From CAMCXE01 sp046347475 (GTDB taxonomy: Bacteria > Pseudomonadota > Gammaproteobacteria > Pseudomonadales > Cellvibrionaceae), in contig JAXMGD010000001.1 of the NCBI GenBank assembly GCA_046347475.1, positions 124,001-188,000 of the forward strand: a DNA stretch of 64,000 bases, read 5' to 3'. A program made the translations under genes and the position numbers. The notes under the pieces were generated by a model. It was given only the letters and a program-made list of their open reading frames with translations, was not told the origin of the DNA and ran no database searches. Below, one piece after another: positions 1 through 8,699 of the stretch (position 1 is the first letter of the stretch; each line of letters begins with the position of its first letter).

Positions 1-319
1 CGTAAATTTCAGTGATGGTGCCGACGGTGGAGCGCGGGTTGTGGGAAGTGGATTTTTGCTCAATGGAAATCGCCGGGCTTAAACCCTCCACATGGTCCAC
101 ATCGGGTTTTTCCATCAGTGACAGAAATTGCCGCGCATAGGCAGAAAGGCTTTCCACATAGCGGCGCTGTCCCTCCGCATACAGCGTATCAAACGCCAGA
201 GAGGATTTACCGGAACCGGATAAACCGGTGATGACAATTAATTTATCGCGAGGAATATCCAGGTCGATATTTTTTAAATTGTGCGTGCGGGCACCGCGAA
301 CGATGATGGTGTCTACCAT
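1..319 (-). CDS. uvrA: UvrABC system protein A, N-terminal part (partial)
   Basis: This is the first 106 codons of excinuclease subunit A, the DNA-damage-sensing ABC ATPase of nucleotide excision repair; the gene runs off the left edge. Reading leftward from the ATG at 317-319 the product begins MVDTIIVRGARTHNLKNI, then shows the Walker A loop GLSGSGKSS around residues 32-40 and the family-typical stretch TLYAEGQRRYVESLSAYARQ. The length from the start to the Walker A loop matches the family. No LexA box with the usual CTG-N10-CAG form is evident in the 174 bp upstream. The MFS-ssb pair further right is the usual uvrA neighbourhood in pseudomonads, with a LuxR regulator inserted here between the divergent units. 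Confidence 0.97.
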   Translation of the reverse strand, partial: MVDTIIVRGARTHNLKNIDLDIPRDKLIVITGLSGSGKSSLAFDTLYAEGQRRYVESLSAYARQFLSLMEKPDVDHVEGLSPAISIEQKSTSHNPRSTVGTITEIY

Positions 320-462
320 AAATCCTCGGAAAATTATTAGAGCTAAGTGGCGATAATACGCCTTTTTTGCGCGCTAGATGGACGCGGTACCTAAGGCGCG
401 TGATTACGCTTTTGAGTGGAGGTTGGATGAGGTGACAGGCGGGGTGTTAGTAATAAGGGGTT

Positions 463-480
463 TGCCGCCTAAGGGCGGCA
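463..480. terminator. Hairpin between uvrA and the LuxR regulator
   Basis: A perfect 7-bp stem (TGCCGCC / GGCGGCA) with a TAAG loop lies 14 bp past the stop of the LuxR-family gene. It probably ends that transcript, but no T-run follows on the minus strand, so it may be a weak or Rho-assisted terminator. Confidence 0.4.
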
Positions 481-493
481 GAGGGCAAAAGCG

Positions 494-1147
494 TTAAATG
501 TCTTCTAAATCCCGAACCCAATTGCTCGCTTCTAGGCGGTTACGTACACCAATCTTTTTGTACACATTGTACAAATGACTCTTAACCGTATGTTCACTCA
601 CTTCGAGGGCTTCGGCTATGTCGAAGTTAGTGGCGCCATCTTTAATCAGTTTTAGAATCTGCCGCTCACGCTTGGTCAATTTAATATCGAGCCGTTTGTT
701 GGAGGGCGCGCGACGGTTCTTCTCAAAATGTAAGTGCAGCAAGCGGCGCGGCACCCAATATTCGCCTTTGAGCAGAGCCTCAAGGCCGCGCAGTAAATTC
801 TCTTGGTCGGTATCGGTGGAAAACAAGCCTGAAATACAGGGCCAGTCGAGCAGTTGCTCATGGTCGCTCTCAGTGGTGGCATTTAACAGCGCGGCGATAT
901 AGGGCTGATTGTGTTCTTGAATTTCTGCCACCAGGGCTTGCAGATCATCAATGGAGCGGCCTTGGCAATCGACCAAATAGAGGTACGCGCCTTCTAAATC
1001 CGGAGAGAATTGAGTTGACACCTGGCACTTAAGGCCGGTTTTATCGCCAATTAATTGCGCCAATAATCCAGTTTGCAAACTGCTGCTAATCGAGAAAAGA
1101 ATAATGCCCTGAACAGTCGGGGAAGTAGGGGCTGGGGATGCGGTCAC
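494..1147 (-). CDS. CsgD-like LuxR-family transcriptional regulator
   Basis: A 217-residue DNA-binding regulator. The C-terminal ~65 residues form a LuxR-type helix-turn-helix: LTKRERQILKLIKDG, then NFDIAEALEVSEHTVKSHLY and KKIGVRNRLEA. The N-terminal half is a degenerate receiver-like domain whose WPCISGLF..DQENLLRGLEALLKGEYW segment follows the same pattern as Escherichia coli CsgD, the master regulator of curli and cellulose. It has no clear phospho-acceptor context, as in CsgD. The start is a GTG (1145-1147), preceded by a weak AAGG. It is transcribed toward uvrA and diverges from the MFS gene. Its targets are unknown; a role in biofilm matrix or surface attachment is inference from the CsgD resemblance. 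Confidence 0.85.
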   Translation of the reverse strand: MTASPAPTSPTVQGIILFSISSSLQTGLLAQLIGDKTGLKCQVSTQFSPDLEGAYLYLVDCQGRSIDDLQALVAEIQEHNQPYIAALLNATTESDHEQLLDWPCISGLFSTDTDQENLLRGLEALLKGEYWVPRRLLHLHFEKNRRAPSNKRLDIKLTKRERQILKLIKDGATNFDIAEALEVSEHTVKSHLYNVYKKIGVRNRLEASNWVRDLEDI

Positions 1148-1390
1148 GATGGTTGTCTGCCTTGGCTAATGGGGGCCTGGAATTCTGTGCGCTTAGGTTG
1201 CAAAGATTATCGCACAGATTGTAACTGAAACATCTTCGCTGTCACTAGCGCAACGCTAATTTTAAACTGAGCAGATTCTCTCTTTTCGCTGTGGCAATCT
1301 TTAGTTAGCCTGCGGTGATTCGCGAAATCGTTCCACCGATAGCGCTTAGGTGCTGTTAGAATCAGCGGCATTTTTTTCGGAGTAGCTATT

Positions 1391-2752
1391 GTGTCCGCAG
1401 CTCAACCGGCCTCGCAGTTAAAAGCAGTCTCTTCGCTCGCTCTTCTTTATATGTTTCGCATGATGGGGTTGTTCATGGTGTTCCCTGTTATGAGCCTTTA
1501 CGGCGGCCACTATATCGACAGCACCGAACAGCGTTTAGGCCTCGCCATAGGGGCATACGGCCTGAGCCAGGCCATATGCCAAATGCCGCTGGGTTTGTTA
1601 TCCGACCTCTACGGCCGCAAAACGATTATTTTTATTGGTCTTGTGATCATGATTATCGGCAGCCTGGTGGCTGCATTTTCCGATTCCGTCTGGGGCCTGA
1701 TTATCGGCCGTGCCCTGCAGGGTATAGGCGCTGTAGGCAGCACTATTATGGCTTTAGTGGGCGATCTCACCACTGAGCAGAACCGCACCAAAGCCATGGC
1801 TGTAATCGGTGCGTCTATCGGCGTGTCATTTGTGATCGCCATGGTGCTGGGCTCTACCCTGGCGTCTTTTTGGGGCTTGTCGTCCATTTTCTGGGTAACG
1901 GCAGGCCTTTCGGTGCTGGGGTGTTACATTTTGTTTCGTCAGGTGCCAAACCCTCCGCCTACGGTGCGGGGTAAAGATGCCATTCCGGTGCCCGCCATGA
2001 TCGGCCAATCCCTGCGCAATGGGGAGTTGGCGCGTTTGAATCTGGGCATATTTGCGCTGCATTTTATTTTGTCGGCGCTGTTTGTGGCGCTGCCTTTGGC
2101 GATGCAGGACGCCGGTATCGCCGCCACTGACCATTGGCAATTTTACGGCCCTATACTCGCCCTGGCATTTATCGCCATGATGCCGTTTATGCACTTGGCT
2201 GAGCGCAAACGCAAGGTTAAACCAGTGCTGCTGGCGGCTATCGCGGGCTTGGCGGCAGGCCTTGTTATGCTGCACCAGGCGGGCACCACCTGGATGGGAT
2301 GGGCGGGTGGTTTATTTGTGTTTTTCATGTGTTTTTGTCTTCTGGAGGCCACACTGCCATCGCTGCTGAGTAAGCAGGCACCGGCAGGCGCCAAGGGAAC
2401 GGCCATGGGCCTCTTCTCCACCTGCCAGTTTTTAGGTATTTCCGCTGGTGGCACCCTGGGCGGCTACTGGGTCCAGCACCACAGCACCCTAGCCGTGTTT
2501 TATTCCACTGCCGTGTTGGCAAGCCTGTGGTTTACGCTAGCATTATTCATGAAGAAACCTGTATATTTAACCAGCTTATCCGTTGCCTTACAGCAGGAGC
2601 CGCCCGTTGAGCCTTTAAAGGAGCATATTGCCGGTGTTCACGAGGCTGTTTGGGTCAAAGAGCAGGGTTTATTGCATTTGAAAGTGAAGGACGACGAATT
2701 TGATCGCCAGCAGTTGGATCACTATCTGGCAACGCTTGCGGCGAGCCAGTAG
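1391..2752 (+). CDS. MFS transporter, YajR-like with C-terminal cytosolic domain
   Basis: A 453-residue major facilitator superfamily permease of the inner membrane, with 12 predicted membrane segments. The MFS signature between helices 2 and 3 is visible as GLLSDLYGRKTIIFIG (about residues 68-83). After the last helix, residues ~390-453 form a soluble tail (HEAVWVKEQGLLHLKVKDDEF) matching the ferredoxin-like YAM domain of E. coli YajR in position and length (YajR is 454 residues). Substrate unknown; drug or metabolite efflux is the usual guess. The start is GTG with a GGAG 8 bp upstream. It lies directly upstream of ssb, 56 bp apart, as in Pseudomonas, so the two may be cotranscribed. Confidence 0.9.
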   Translation: MSAAQPASQLKAVSSLALLYMFRMMGLFMVFPVMSLYGGHYIDSTEQRLGLAIGAYGLSQAICQMPLGLLSDLYGRKTIIFIGLVIMIIGSLVAAFSDSVWGLIIGRALQGIGAVGSTIMALVGDLTTEQNRTKAMAVIGASIGVSFVIAMVLGSTLASFWGLSSIFWVTAGLSVLGCYILFRQVPNPPPTVRGKDAIPVPAMIGQSLRNGELARLNLGIFALHFILSALFVALPLAMQDAGIAATDHWQFYGPILALAFIAMMPFMHLAERKRKVKPVLLAAIAGLAAGLVMLHQAGTTWMGWAGGLFVFFMCFCLLEATLPSLLSKQAPAGAKGTAMGLFSTCQFLGISAGGTLGGYWVQHHSTLAVFYSTAVLASLWFTLALFMKKPVYLTSLSVALQQEPPVEPLKEHIAGVHEAVWVKEQGLLHLKVKDDEFDRQQLDHYLATLAASQ

Positions 2753-2808
2753 CCTAAAGCCTGCGCGGCACACCATGTTTTAGTTGTTAATTTTAGAGGA
2801 GGCTCATT

Positions 2809-3441
2809 GTGGCTCGAGGCGTAAACAAAGTAATTTTAGTCGGCAATGTCGGCCAGGACCCAGAGGTGCGTTACACCGCTGGCGGTTCTGCTATTGCCAA
2901 TCTCAGCATCGCCACCTCTGAGGCTTGGCGGGATAAACAAAGTGGCCAGATGCAAGAGCGCACTGAGTGGCACCGGGTGGTATTTTGGGCGCGATTGGCG
3001 GAAATTGTGGGTGAATACGTAAAGAAAGGCAGCAAAATTTACGTCGAAGGCCGCCTGCAGACGCGCAAGTGGAGCGACCCGCAAGGGGTTGAGCGCTACA
3101 CCACCGAGATTGTGGCCTCTGAGCTGCAATTATTAGACGGGCGCGGCGCGGCCGGCCCACAAGCCGGTGGTATGGACGATGGCTATGGCGGTTATGGTCA
3201 GGGCGGCGGTTATGCCGACCCAGCACCTGCGGGCAACTACGGTGGTGGGCCTGGTTATGGCGGCGGCGCACCCGGTTATGCCAATCAACCCGCTGGTCAG
3301 CCTGCGCAGCCACAGGCGCGCGGCCCTGCACCCAGCTACCCACCGCGTCAGGCGCCCAGCCGCCCAGCGCCCGCCACACAGGCCCCTCCTCAGCCTGCGC
3401 CACCGGCGATGGATTCTTTTGATGACGACATCCCGTTTTAG
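2809..3441 (+). CDS. ssb: Single-stranded DNA-binding protein
   Basis: SSB coats single-stranded DNA during replication, recombination and repair. Residues 1-~110 form the OB fold (MARGVNKVILVGNVGQDPEV, then WHRVVFW and GRLQTRKW). Residues ~115-200 are a low-complexity linker rich in Gly, Pro, Gln and Ala. The last residues, DSFDDDIPF, are the acidic tip that docks partners such as RecQ, PriA and DNA polymerase III chi. At 210 residues it is longer than E. coli SSB (178) because of the linker. The GTG start is chosen because a strong GAGGAGG sits 8 bp upstream. A rho-independent terminator follows. Confidence 0.98.
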   Translation: MARGVNKVILVGNVGQDPEVRYTAGGSAIANLSIATSEAWRDKQSGQMQERTEWHRVVFWARLAEIVGEYVKKGSKIYVEGRLQTRKWSDPQGVERYTTEIVASELQLLDGRGAAGPQAGGMDDGYGGYGQGGGYADPAPAGNYGGGPGYGGGAPGYANQPAGQPAQPQARGPAPSYPPRQAPSRPAPATQAPPQPAPPAMDSFDDDIPF

Positions 3442-3460
3442 TGTTGAACATAAAAATAAA

Positions 3461-3486
3461 AAAGGCAGCCTAGGCTGCCTTTTTTA
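3461..3486 (+). terminator. Rho-independent terminator of ssb
   Basis: A GGCAGCC / GGCTGCC stem with an A-rich left flank and a run of six T on the right, 19 bp past the ssb stop codon. Confidence 0.9.
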
Positions 3487-3500
3487 TTGGGGTTTAATTG

Positions 3501-3623
3501 ATGCGCTGATTAATTGCTGGGTTTGCCTTTTTGCAAAAAACAATTGCTCCTGTTTGCTTTGATGCGGGCTGAAGACCTGCGAATAGGGTGAAAAAGTAAA
3601 ACCCAGCGTTAATCATAGGCGCG
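3501..3623. repeat. Imperfect inverted repeat element, family B copy 1
   Basis: About 123 bp lying between the ssb terminator and the end of ridA. The left arm (3501-3530, containing GATTAATTGCTGGGTTT) is the imperfect reverse complement of the right arm (3591-3623, containing AAAACCCAGCGTTAATC). Similar arms recur at 34318-34404 and 51790-51919. The inner part shares the string ACCTGCG followed by an A-rich stretch with the copy at 34.3 kb. It has no coding potential. It may be a miniature transposable element or a bidirectional terminator-like structure. Confidence 0.65.
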
Positions 3624-3628
3624 TACAT

Positions 3629-4012
3629 TTAAATGACCATGATTCCGTCGGCTTCAACTACGGCCCCTTTAGGTAATTCTTTTACGCCGATTGCAGCGCG
3701 CGCAGGGTAGGGAGCGCTAAAGTATTCGGCCATCACTTCATTCACAACGGGAAAATTGCTCAGATCCGTCAGAAAAACATTCAGTTTTACTATGTCTTTT
3801 AGGTCCCCATCGGCTGCCTGGCAAACTGCGCGTAGATTTTCAAATACCTGGTGAACCTGAGCTGCGAAATCCCCTTCTGCCAGTGCTTGTGTTTCCGGCA
3901 CCAGGGGTATTTGGCCTGACAAGTACACCGTATTGTTCACTTTTACGGCTTGTGAATAGGTGCCTATGGCAGCAGGTGCTTTGTCGGTAAAAATGATGGC
4001 TTTGTTGGTCAT
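3629..4012 (-). CDS. ridA: RidA family enamine/imine deaminase
   Basis: RidA hydrolyses reactive 2-aminoacrylate-type enamines and imines released by PLP enzymes, protecting the cell from metabolite damage. The 127-residue product has the full YjgF/RidA fold, with IGTYSQAVKVNNTVYLSGQIPL near the N terminus and the binding-site segments NVFLTDLSNFPVVNEVM and PARAAIGVKELPKGA, whose Arg binds the substrate carboxylate in the family. Length and motifs are typical. It lies 120 bp downstream of spoT on the same strand, the order gmk-rpoZ-spoT-ridA seen in many gammaproteobacteria, so it may be part of the same transcript. Confidence 0.95.
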   Translation of the reverse strand: MTNKAIIFTDKAPAAIGTYSQAVKVNNTVYLSGQIPLVPETQALAEGDFAAQVHQVFENLRAVCQAADGDLKDIVKLNVFLTDLSNFPVVNEVMAEYFSAPYPARAAIGVKELPKGAVVEADGIMVI

Positions 4013-4132
4013 GAGATTAATCCAATTAAAAAAGACAGTGGTGAATAGTTATGAAGAAAAGAAGAAACGAGGGAATTTTACAGAAATGCGGTTTTGATTG
4101 TTGATGACATAAAGTTCCGAAAAACACGCCTA

Positions 4133-6241
4133 TTAATTTTTTGCGCGCGAGACTTTGCTGACGCTGCGCATGGTGCGCACCCTTCTCATGACGTCTGCCA
4201 AGTGAACCCGGTTGCGCACTCCTATGGTGAGCGTAATAACCGAATGCTGCGCATCCCGCTCGCTAACATTAATGCCTTCTATGCTGGTGCGCGTTTCGGC
4301 AATTCGTGTGGCTAGGGAGGCGATAATCCCGCGCTCGGATTCCACCTCCACACGAATATCGGTAAGAAATTCCCCCGCCACTTTTATCGACCAATTTACC
4401 TCGGTGATATTCTCTCGCTTGCTGCGCAGGTCGGTAACATTTTTACAGGATTCACGGTGTACCACCAAACCTTTACCACTGCTTAAATGCCCCACAATCG
4501 GGTCGCCGGGAATAGGGCGGCAGCAGCGGGCAAAATGAATTAATAATCCGTCGGATGAATCGATGGTGAGGGGCGCGGGTGTATAGCCTTTATTGTCACC
4601 ATCAGGTTTTAAACACTGGGCAACTGAGAGCGCAACGCGTTTGCCCATGCCAATACTTTCGTACAACTCGTCTACACAGCTGACTTTGTTGGCTTCCAGC
4701 AAATGATTAAATTCGGGGTCGGCTAATTGTTCCAGTTGCATGCCTAAATTGGTGAGCGCACGGCTGAGCATGCGTTTGCCTAATTCCACCGATTCCATAT
4801 GACGCTGGTGTTTTAAATAGTGGCGAATTGCGGAGCGGGCTTTGGCACTCACCACAAAGTTCAGCCAATTAGGATTGGGTTGCGAGGATTCGGAGGTGAT
4901 AATTTTAATTTTTTGCCCGCTTTGCAGGGCTTGTGATAAAGGTGCCGGGCGATCATTAATGCGGCAGGCCACGCAGCGGTTGCCCACTTGGGTGTGTACG
5001 GCATAGGCAAAATCAACGGGCGTTGCGCCCTGGGGCAATTCAATAATTTCGCCTTTGGGGGTAAATACATATACCTCTTCGCGAAATAAATCCATTTTGA
5101 CGTTTTCAACAAATTCAATGGAGCTGCCGGTGTGTTGTTGCAGTTCTAAAATGCGCGAAATCCAGCGATCTACCCGTGCTACCGGCGGATCATTGTGCTC
5201 ATCGCCGCCGACGGATTTATACAGCCAGTGGGCGGCTATACCGCGGCCAGCTAATTCATCCATTTCTTTGGTGCGAATTTGCACTTCAATGGGGACACCG
5301 TGCATGCCAATTAATACGGTATGTAAACTTTGATAACCATTAATTTTTGGAATGGCGATGTAATCTTTAAATTCCCCTGCCATGGGTTTATATAAATTGT
5401 GTACGGCGCCGAGGGTGCGGTAGCAGGTGTTAATGTCTTCAACGATGATGCGAAATGCGTACACATCCATAATTTCGTTAAAGGATTTATTTTTGCTGCG
5501 CATTTTATTGTAAATGCTGTAGAGGTGTTTTTCCCGCCCAATGACATCGCCCACTATATCTTCGCGGGCCAGGCGCGCCTCAATGGCGGCTTGAATATTT
5601 TCCACCAGCGCTTTGCGATTACCGCGCACTTTTTTTAACGAGGCCTGCAGGCGCGCTGCTCGCAAGGGAAACATGGCGGTAAAGCAGCGATCTTCAAATT
5701 CAATGCGCAGGTCGTTCATGCCCAAACGGTGGGCGATGGGGGCGTAAATTTCTAAGGTTTCTTTAGCAATACGGCGCTTTTTTTCTGGCGCTAGGGCGCC
5801 GAGGGTGCGCATGTTGTGTAGACGGTCGGCCATTTTTACCACAATGACGCGCAGGTCCCGGGCCATGGCGAGGGCCATTTTCTGGAAATTTTTAGCTTGT
5901 TTTTCTGCCTGGGATTCGTATTCGATTTTGGCGAGTTTACTGACGCCATCCACCAGCTCAGCTACCACCTCGCCAAATTGGTCGTGCAGGGCTTGTTTGC
6001 CTATGCCGGTGTCTTCAATGACATCGTGCAACATGGCCGCCATCAGGCTTTGATGGTCCATGTGCATGCCAGCGAGAATATTGGCTACGGCCAGAGGGTG
6101 GGTGATATAGGGTTCGCCGCTGCGGCGGAACTGCCCCGTGTGCGCCTGCTCCGCATAGTAGTAGGCGCGGCGCACAGGGTTAATTTGGGCGGGTTCTAAA
6201 TAAGAGGACAGCCTGTGGCAAAGCGAGTCGATGGTTAACAA
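4133..6241 (-). CDS. spoT: Bifunctional (p)ppGpp synthase/hydrolase SpoT
   Basis: SpoT makes and degrades the alarmone (p)ppGpp in response to carbon, fatty-acid and iron stress. Its 702 residues show the intact HD hydrolase domain (LHDVIEDTG near residues 71-79, with HTGQFRRSGEPYITHP before it), the RelA_SpoT synthetase domain (YRTLGAVHNLYKPMAGEFKD, GYQSLHTVLIG), a TGS domain (VYVFTPKGEIIELPQGATPVDFAY), a CC/ZFD region and a C-terminal ACT domain. The start is a TTG (6239-6241) with a strong AGGAGGG 5 bp before it. It follows rpoZ by 18 bp, in one operon with gmk. Confidence 0.97.
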   Translation of the reverse strand: MLTIDSLCHRLSSYLEPAQINPVRRAYYYAEQAHTGQFRRSGEPYITHPLAVANILAGMHMDHQSLMAAMLHDVIEDTGIGKQALHDQFGEVVAELVDGVSKLAKIEYESQAEKQAKNFQKMALAMARDLRVIVVKMADRLHNMRTLGALAPEKKRRIAKETLEIYAPIAHRLGMNDLRIEFEDRCFTAMFPLRAARLQASLKKVRGNRKALVENIQAAIEARLAREDIVGDVIGREKHLYSIYNKMRSKNKSFNEIMDVYAFRIIVEDINTCYRTLGAVHNLYKPMAGEFKDYIAIPKINGYQSLHTVLIGMHGVPIEVQIRTKEMDELAGRGIAAHWLYKSVGGDEHNDPPVARVDRWISRILELQQHTGSSIEFVENVKMDLFREEVYVFTPKGEIIELPQGATPVDFAYAVHTQVGNRCVACRINDRPAPLSQALQSGQKIKIITSESSQPNPNWLNFVVSAKARSAIRHYLKHQRHMESVELGKRMLSRALTNLGMQLEQLADPEFNHLLEANKVSCVDELYESIGMGKRVALSVAQCLKPDGDNKGYTPAPLTIDSSDGLLIHFARCCRPIPGDPIVGHLSSGKGLVVHRESCKNVTDLRSKRENITEVNWSIKVAGEFLTDIRVEVESERGIIASLATRIAETRTSIEGINVSERDAQHSVITLTIGVRNRVHLADVMRRVRTMRSVSKVSRAKN

Positions 6242-6259
6242 GACGCCCTCCTAATAGAT

Positions 6260-6523
6260 TTACTCGTCGAACGATGAATCAACCGGTGGGATGTGTTTGG
6301 GTACTACAACACGTTGCTCATCGGGTTCTTTTAAAATATCAACGCTGATCAGGCCTTTTTCAATCTCCCGCAGGGCTAAAACGGTTGGCTTGTCGTTTTC
6401 GGCGGGAACCATAGGTTGTTTGCCCATGATGGCCAATTGGCGAGCGCGTTTGCTGCCCACAATTACCAACTCAAAGCGGTTTGCTACGTGGTCTAAACAA
6501 TCTTCAACAGTGATACGTGCCAT
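6260..6523 (-). CDS. rpoZ: DNA-directed RNA polymerase omega subunit
   Basis: Omega assists folding of the beta' subunit and forms part of the ppGpp site 1 on RNA polymerase. The 87-residue product begins MARITVEDCLDHVANRFELV and keeps the conserved SKRARQLAIMGKQP and NDKPTVLALREIEKGLI segments. The length is typical. It sits between gmk and spoT, the conserved arrangement that links alarmone target and alarmone enzyme; 18 bp separate it from spoT. Confidence 0.97.
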   Translation of the reverse strand: MARITVEDCLDHVANRFELVIVGSKRARQLAIMGKQPMVPAENDKPTVLALREIEKGLISVDILKEPDEQRVVVPKHIPPVDSSFDE

Positions 6524-6756
6524 GAATATATGTGCCTATAAATGAAGGTAGTCTGGTGCGCACCGGCCATCAGCAAAGCTGTATACGCCAGCGTGTAAGT
6601 ACCCGATGGTAAAGGCCCGAGGCGATAAAAACAGTACCGGGCGCCGCCCCATCCAAGCTCAGGCTAAATGCCTTTCTGGGTTAAAAAAATGGGCTAGAGA
6701 GTGTACGCAAATCGACCATGCCGCTCAACCTTTTTGCGCTGGGGAATCAGCGCGGC

Positions 6757-7374
6757 TTAGGCCAACAGGCTCGATAACAGCGCGGCGTGGCGTTCGGATT
6801 GTTTGTTTTGGCTGAGCCGCTGGGCAATGACAATAGCTTGAAATTCACTGAGCGCCTGGTTGAAGTCATCGTTGACTATGATGTAGTGGCTTTCTACATA
6901 GTGGGAAATTTCGCTTTTGGCCTCTGCCATGCGCGCATCGATCACACTTTGGGCATCTTGGCCGCGCCCGGTTAAACGCTCCTGAAGGCAGGCTTGGGAG
7001 GGGGGCAGAATAAATAGGCTCACCGCTTGCGGGATTTGGCGGCGCACTTGAGCGGCACCTTGCCAGTCAATTTCCAATATCACGTCAACGCCCGAGGCCA
7101 GGGTTTCATTTACCCAGGCCGATGATGTGCCGTAATAATGATTGAAGACCTGGGCGTGCTCAAGAAACGCGCCTTCCCCCAGCATGGCTAAAAACTCGGG
7201 GGGCTCGACGAAATGGTAGTTAACCCCATTCGCCTCGCCTGGCCGCATGGCCCGCGTTGTGTGCGAAATGGACACCCTAACCCCCGGAGTTGCTGCAACC
7301 AGTGCGTTCACTAAGCTGGTTTTTCCCGCGCCGGAGGGCGCTGAGACAGTAAATAGGGTGCCGCCAAATGCCAT
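6757..7374 (-). CDS. gmk: Guanylate kinase
   Basis: Gmk phosphorylates GMP to GDP with ATP in the cytoplasm and is itself a ppGpp target. Starting at the ATG at 7372-7374 the product has 205 residues, the normal family length, and begins MAFGGTLFTVSAPSGAGKTS, so the P-loop lies at residues ~12-20. VRVSISHTTRAMRPGE and GVNYHFV are the GMP-binding segments. The frame stays open to an upstream ATG at 7461, which would add 29 residues of Ala/Pro-rich sequence unlike any Gmk; neither start has a good Shine-Dalgarno sequence. First gene of the gmk-rpoZ-spoT group. Confidence 0.95.
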   Translation of the reverse strand: MAFGGTLFTVSAPSGAGKTSLVNALVAATPGVRVSISHTTRAMRPGEANGVNYHFVEPPEFLAMLGEGAFLEHAQVFNHYYGTSSAWVNETLASGVDVILEIDWQGAAQVRRQIPQAVSLFILPPSQACLQERLTGRGQDAQSVIDARMAEAKSEISHYVESHYIIVNDDFNQALSEFQAIVIAQRLSQNKQSERHAALLSSLLA

Positions 7375-7873
7375 AGTAGGTGCTCTTAAGTGGGATGCAG
7401 GAGCGGCTGCCGGGGCGCCGCGTTTGAGTGAGGAAAGCGCACAATGTGTTGCAGGGCGCATAGCTTCATAATAGCCGATTCGGTGGGCAGACAGAATCTC
7501 GGCTCGCTCAAGGCGGTTTTGCTTATCTATGGTGCGTATTAAATACGTCTTGGGGAGCGATGAAAAATATAAGCGCCTAAGAATGTATTAAATTGGTGCG
7601 CAAGTGCATCCATAAAAAACATTTTTGCTGCCCGCAATGAACCTTTAGAGGCCTCAACTTGAGGTGCTGTGAATTTAATTGGTGCAGATTGGCCGAGGTG
7701 TAGGCCCGATGTATTTCCACTCAATATCACAATACACTGTTTTTAAAGCAAAAAATATAATATTTCGAACTTGGCGCGCATCGTGCTTTGACTATACGAC
7801 AGCAATCTGGCTCGGCCTGGGCATCATCCCTCAGGCAGCCTGCTAACCCGTATTTTCCCAGCGAAGTAACCCT
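7375..7873. other. Intergenic region gmk / cobA
   Basis: About 500 bp between divergent genes. It should hold the promoters of gmk and of the cobA-nirBD operon. A 63-codon frame at 7539-7730 (minus) has no recognisable features. Near cobA, 7815-7836 can form a stem (GCCTGGG with CCCTCAGGC, one bulge) closing a CATCAT hexaloop; a leader hairpin controlling nitrite reductase expression is possible but not shown. Confidence 0.4.
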
Positions 7874-8683
7874 ATGCCGCCCTTAACCCATACTCCAACT
7901 AAATCCCCTCAGTCCGCCGGTAAGGTTTGGCTGGTGGGAGCAGGCCCTGGTGATCCTGAATTATTAACGCTGCGCGCCCTGCGGGTGATTGAGCAGGCGG
8001 ATCTAATTTTGTTTGATCAGCTAGTGAGCGAAGAAATTCGCGGCTTATTTCCCAAACAGGTGCCGCAATTTTATGTGGGCAAAAGTAAGGGGCAGCACAG
8101 TATTCCGCAGCACAACCTCAACGCCTTATTGGTGAAGAAAGCCCGCCAAGGGTTGCAGGTCGTGCGTGTAAAAGGCGGTGACCCATTTGTGTTTGGCCGC
8201 GGTGGCGAAGAATTATTAACCCTGCGCAAAGCGGGAATTGAGGCGGAAGTGGTGCCCGGCATTACCGCCGCCTCTGGCGCTAGCACCTATGCAGGCATTC
8301 CATTGACCCATCGCGGCTTGGCCCAGGGCTGCACCCTGATTACCGCCCAGGGCGAAACGGACACCGCCATTAATTGGGCGGGGTTGGTGGGTCTTAACCA
8401 CACACTGGTCTTTTACATGGGCTTAAGCCGCGCCCAGTGGATTGCGGATGAGCTGCAAGGGGCCGGTATGGCGGTAAATAAACCCGTGGCCGTAATCGAA
8501 AATGGCTGTCGGTCCAATCAGCGTGTGGTGATTACCGAGCTTGCCGATTTAGCGGCCAGTGTCCTCAAGCACGGCTTGCAGTCGCCTTCTTTAATTGTTG
8601 TGGGTGAGGTGGTGCGCTTAGCGCAGCAATTACAAACTCCAGCGTTCGATTTTGTATCAACTTGCCAACGTTTGTCGGCTTAA
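7874..8683 (+). CDS. cobA: Uroporphyrinogen-III C-methyltransferase (SUMT)
   Basis: SUMT transfers two methyl groups from S-adenosylmethionine to uroporphyrinogen III, giving precorrin-2, the branch to sirohaem (and cobalamin). The 269-residue protein is a single-domain SUMT: KVWLVGAGPGDPELLTLRAL is the N-terminal signature, with VVRVKGGDPFVFGRGGEE and VVPGITAASGASTYAGIPLT following. It lacks the N-terminal dehydrogenase/ferrochelatase half of CysG. It sits 16 bp upstream of nirB, whose product needs sirohaem, so this copy most likely supplies the cofactor for nitrite reductase. Confidence 0.96.
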   Translation: MPPLTHTPTKSPQSAGKVWLVGAGPGDPELLTLRALRVIEQADLILFDQLVSEEIRGLFPKQVPQFYVGKSKGQHSIPQHNLNALLVKKARQGLQVVRVKGGDPFVFGRGGEELLTLRKAGIEAEVVPGITAASGASTYAGIPLTHRGLAQGCTLITAQGETDTAINWAGLVGLNHTLVFYMGLSRAQWIADELQGAGMAVNKPVAVIENGCRSNQRVVITELADLAASVLKHGLQSPSLIVVGEVVRLAQQLQTPAFDFVSTCQRLSA

Positions 8684-8699
8684 ACCAGAGGCTTTTTTT

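Noticed and set aside
320..493. LexA box expected for uvrA
   Set aside because: No CTG-N10-CAG site of good quality seen; also none upstream of ssb.
7539..7730. 63-codon minus-strand frame between gmk and cobA
   Set aside because: No domain, no ribosome-binding site, lies in a promoter region.
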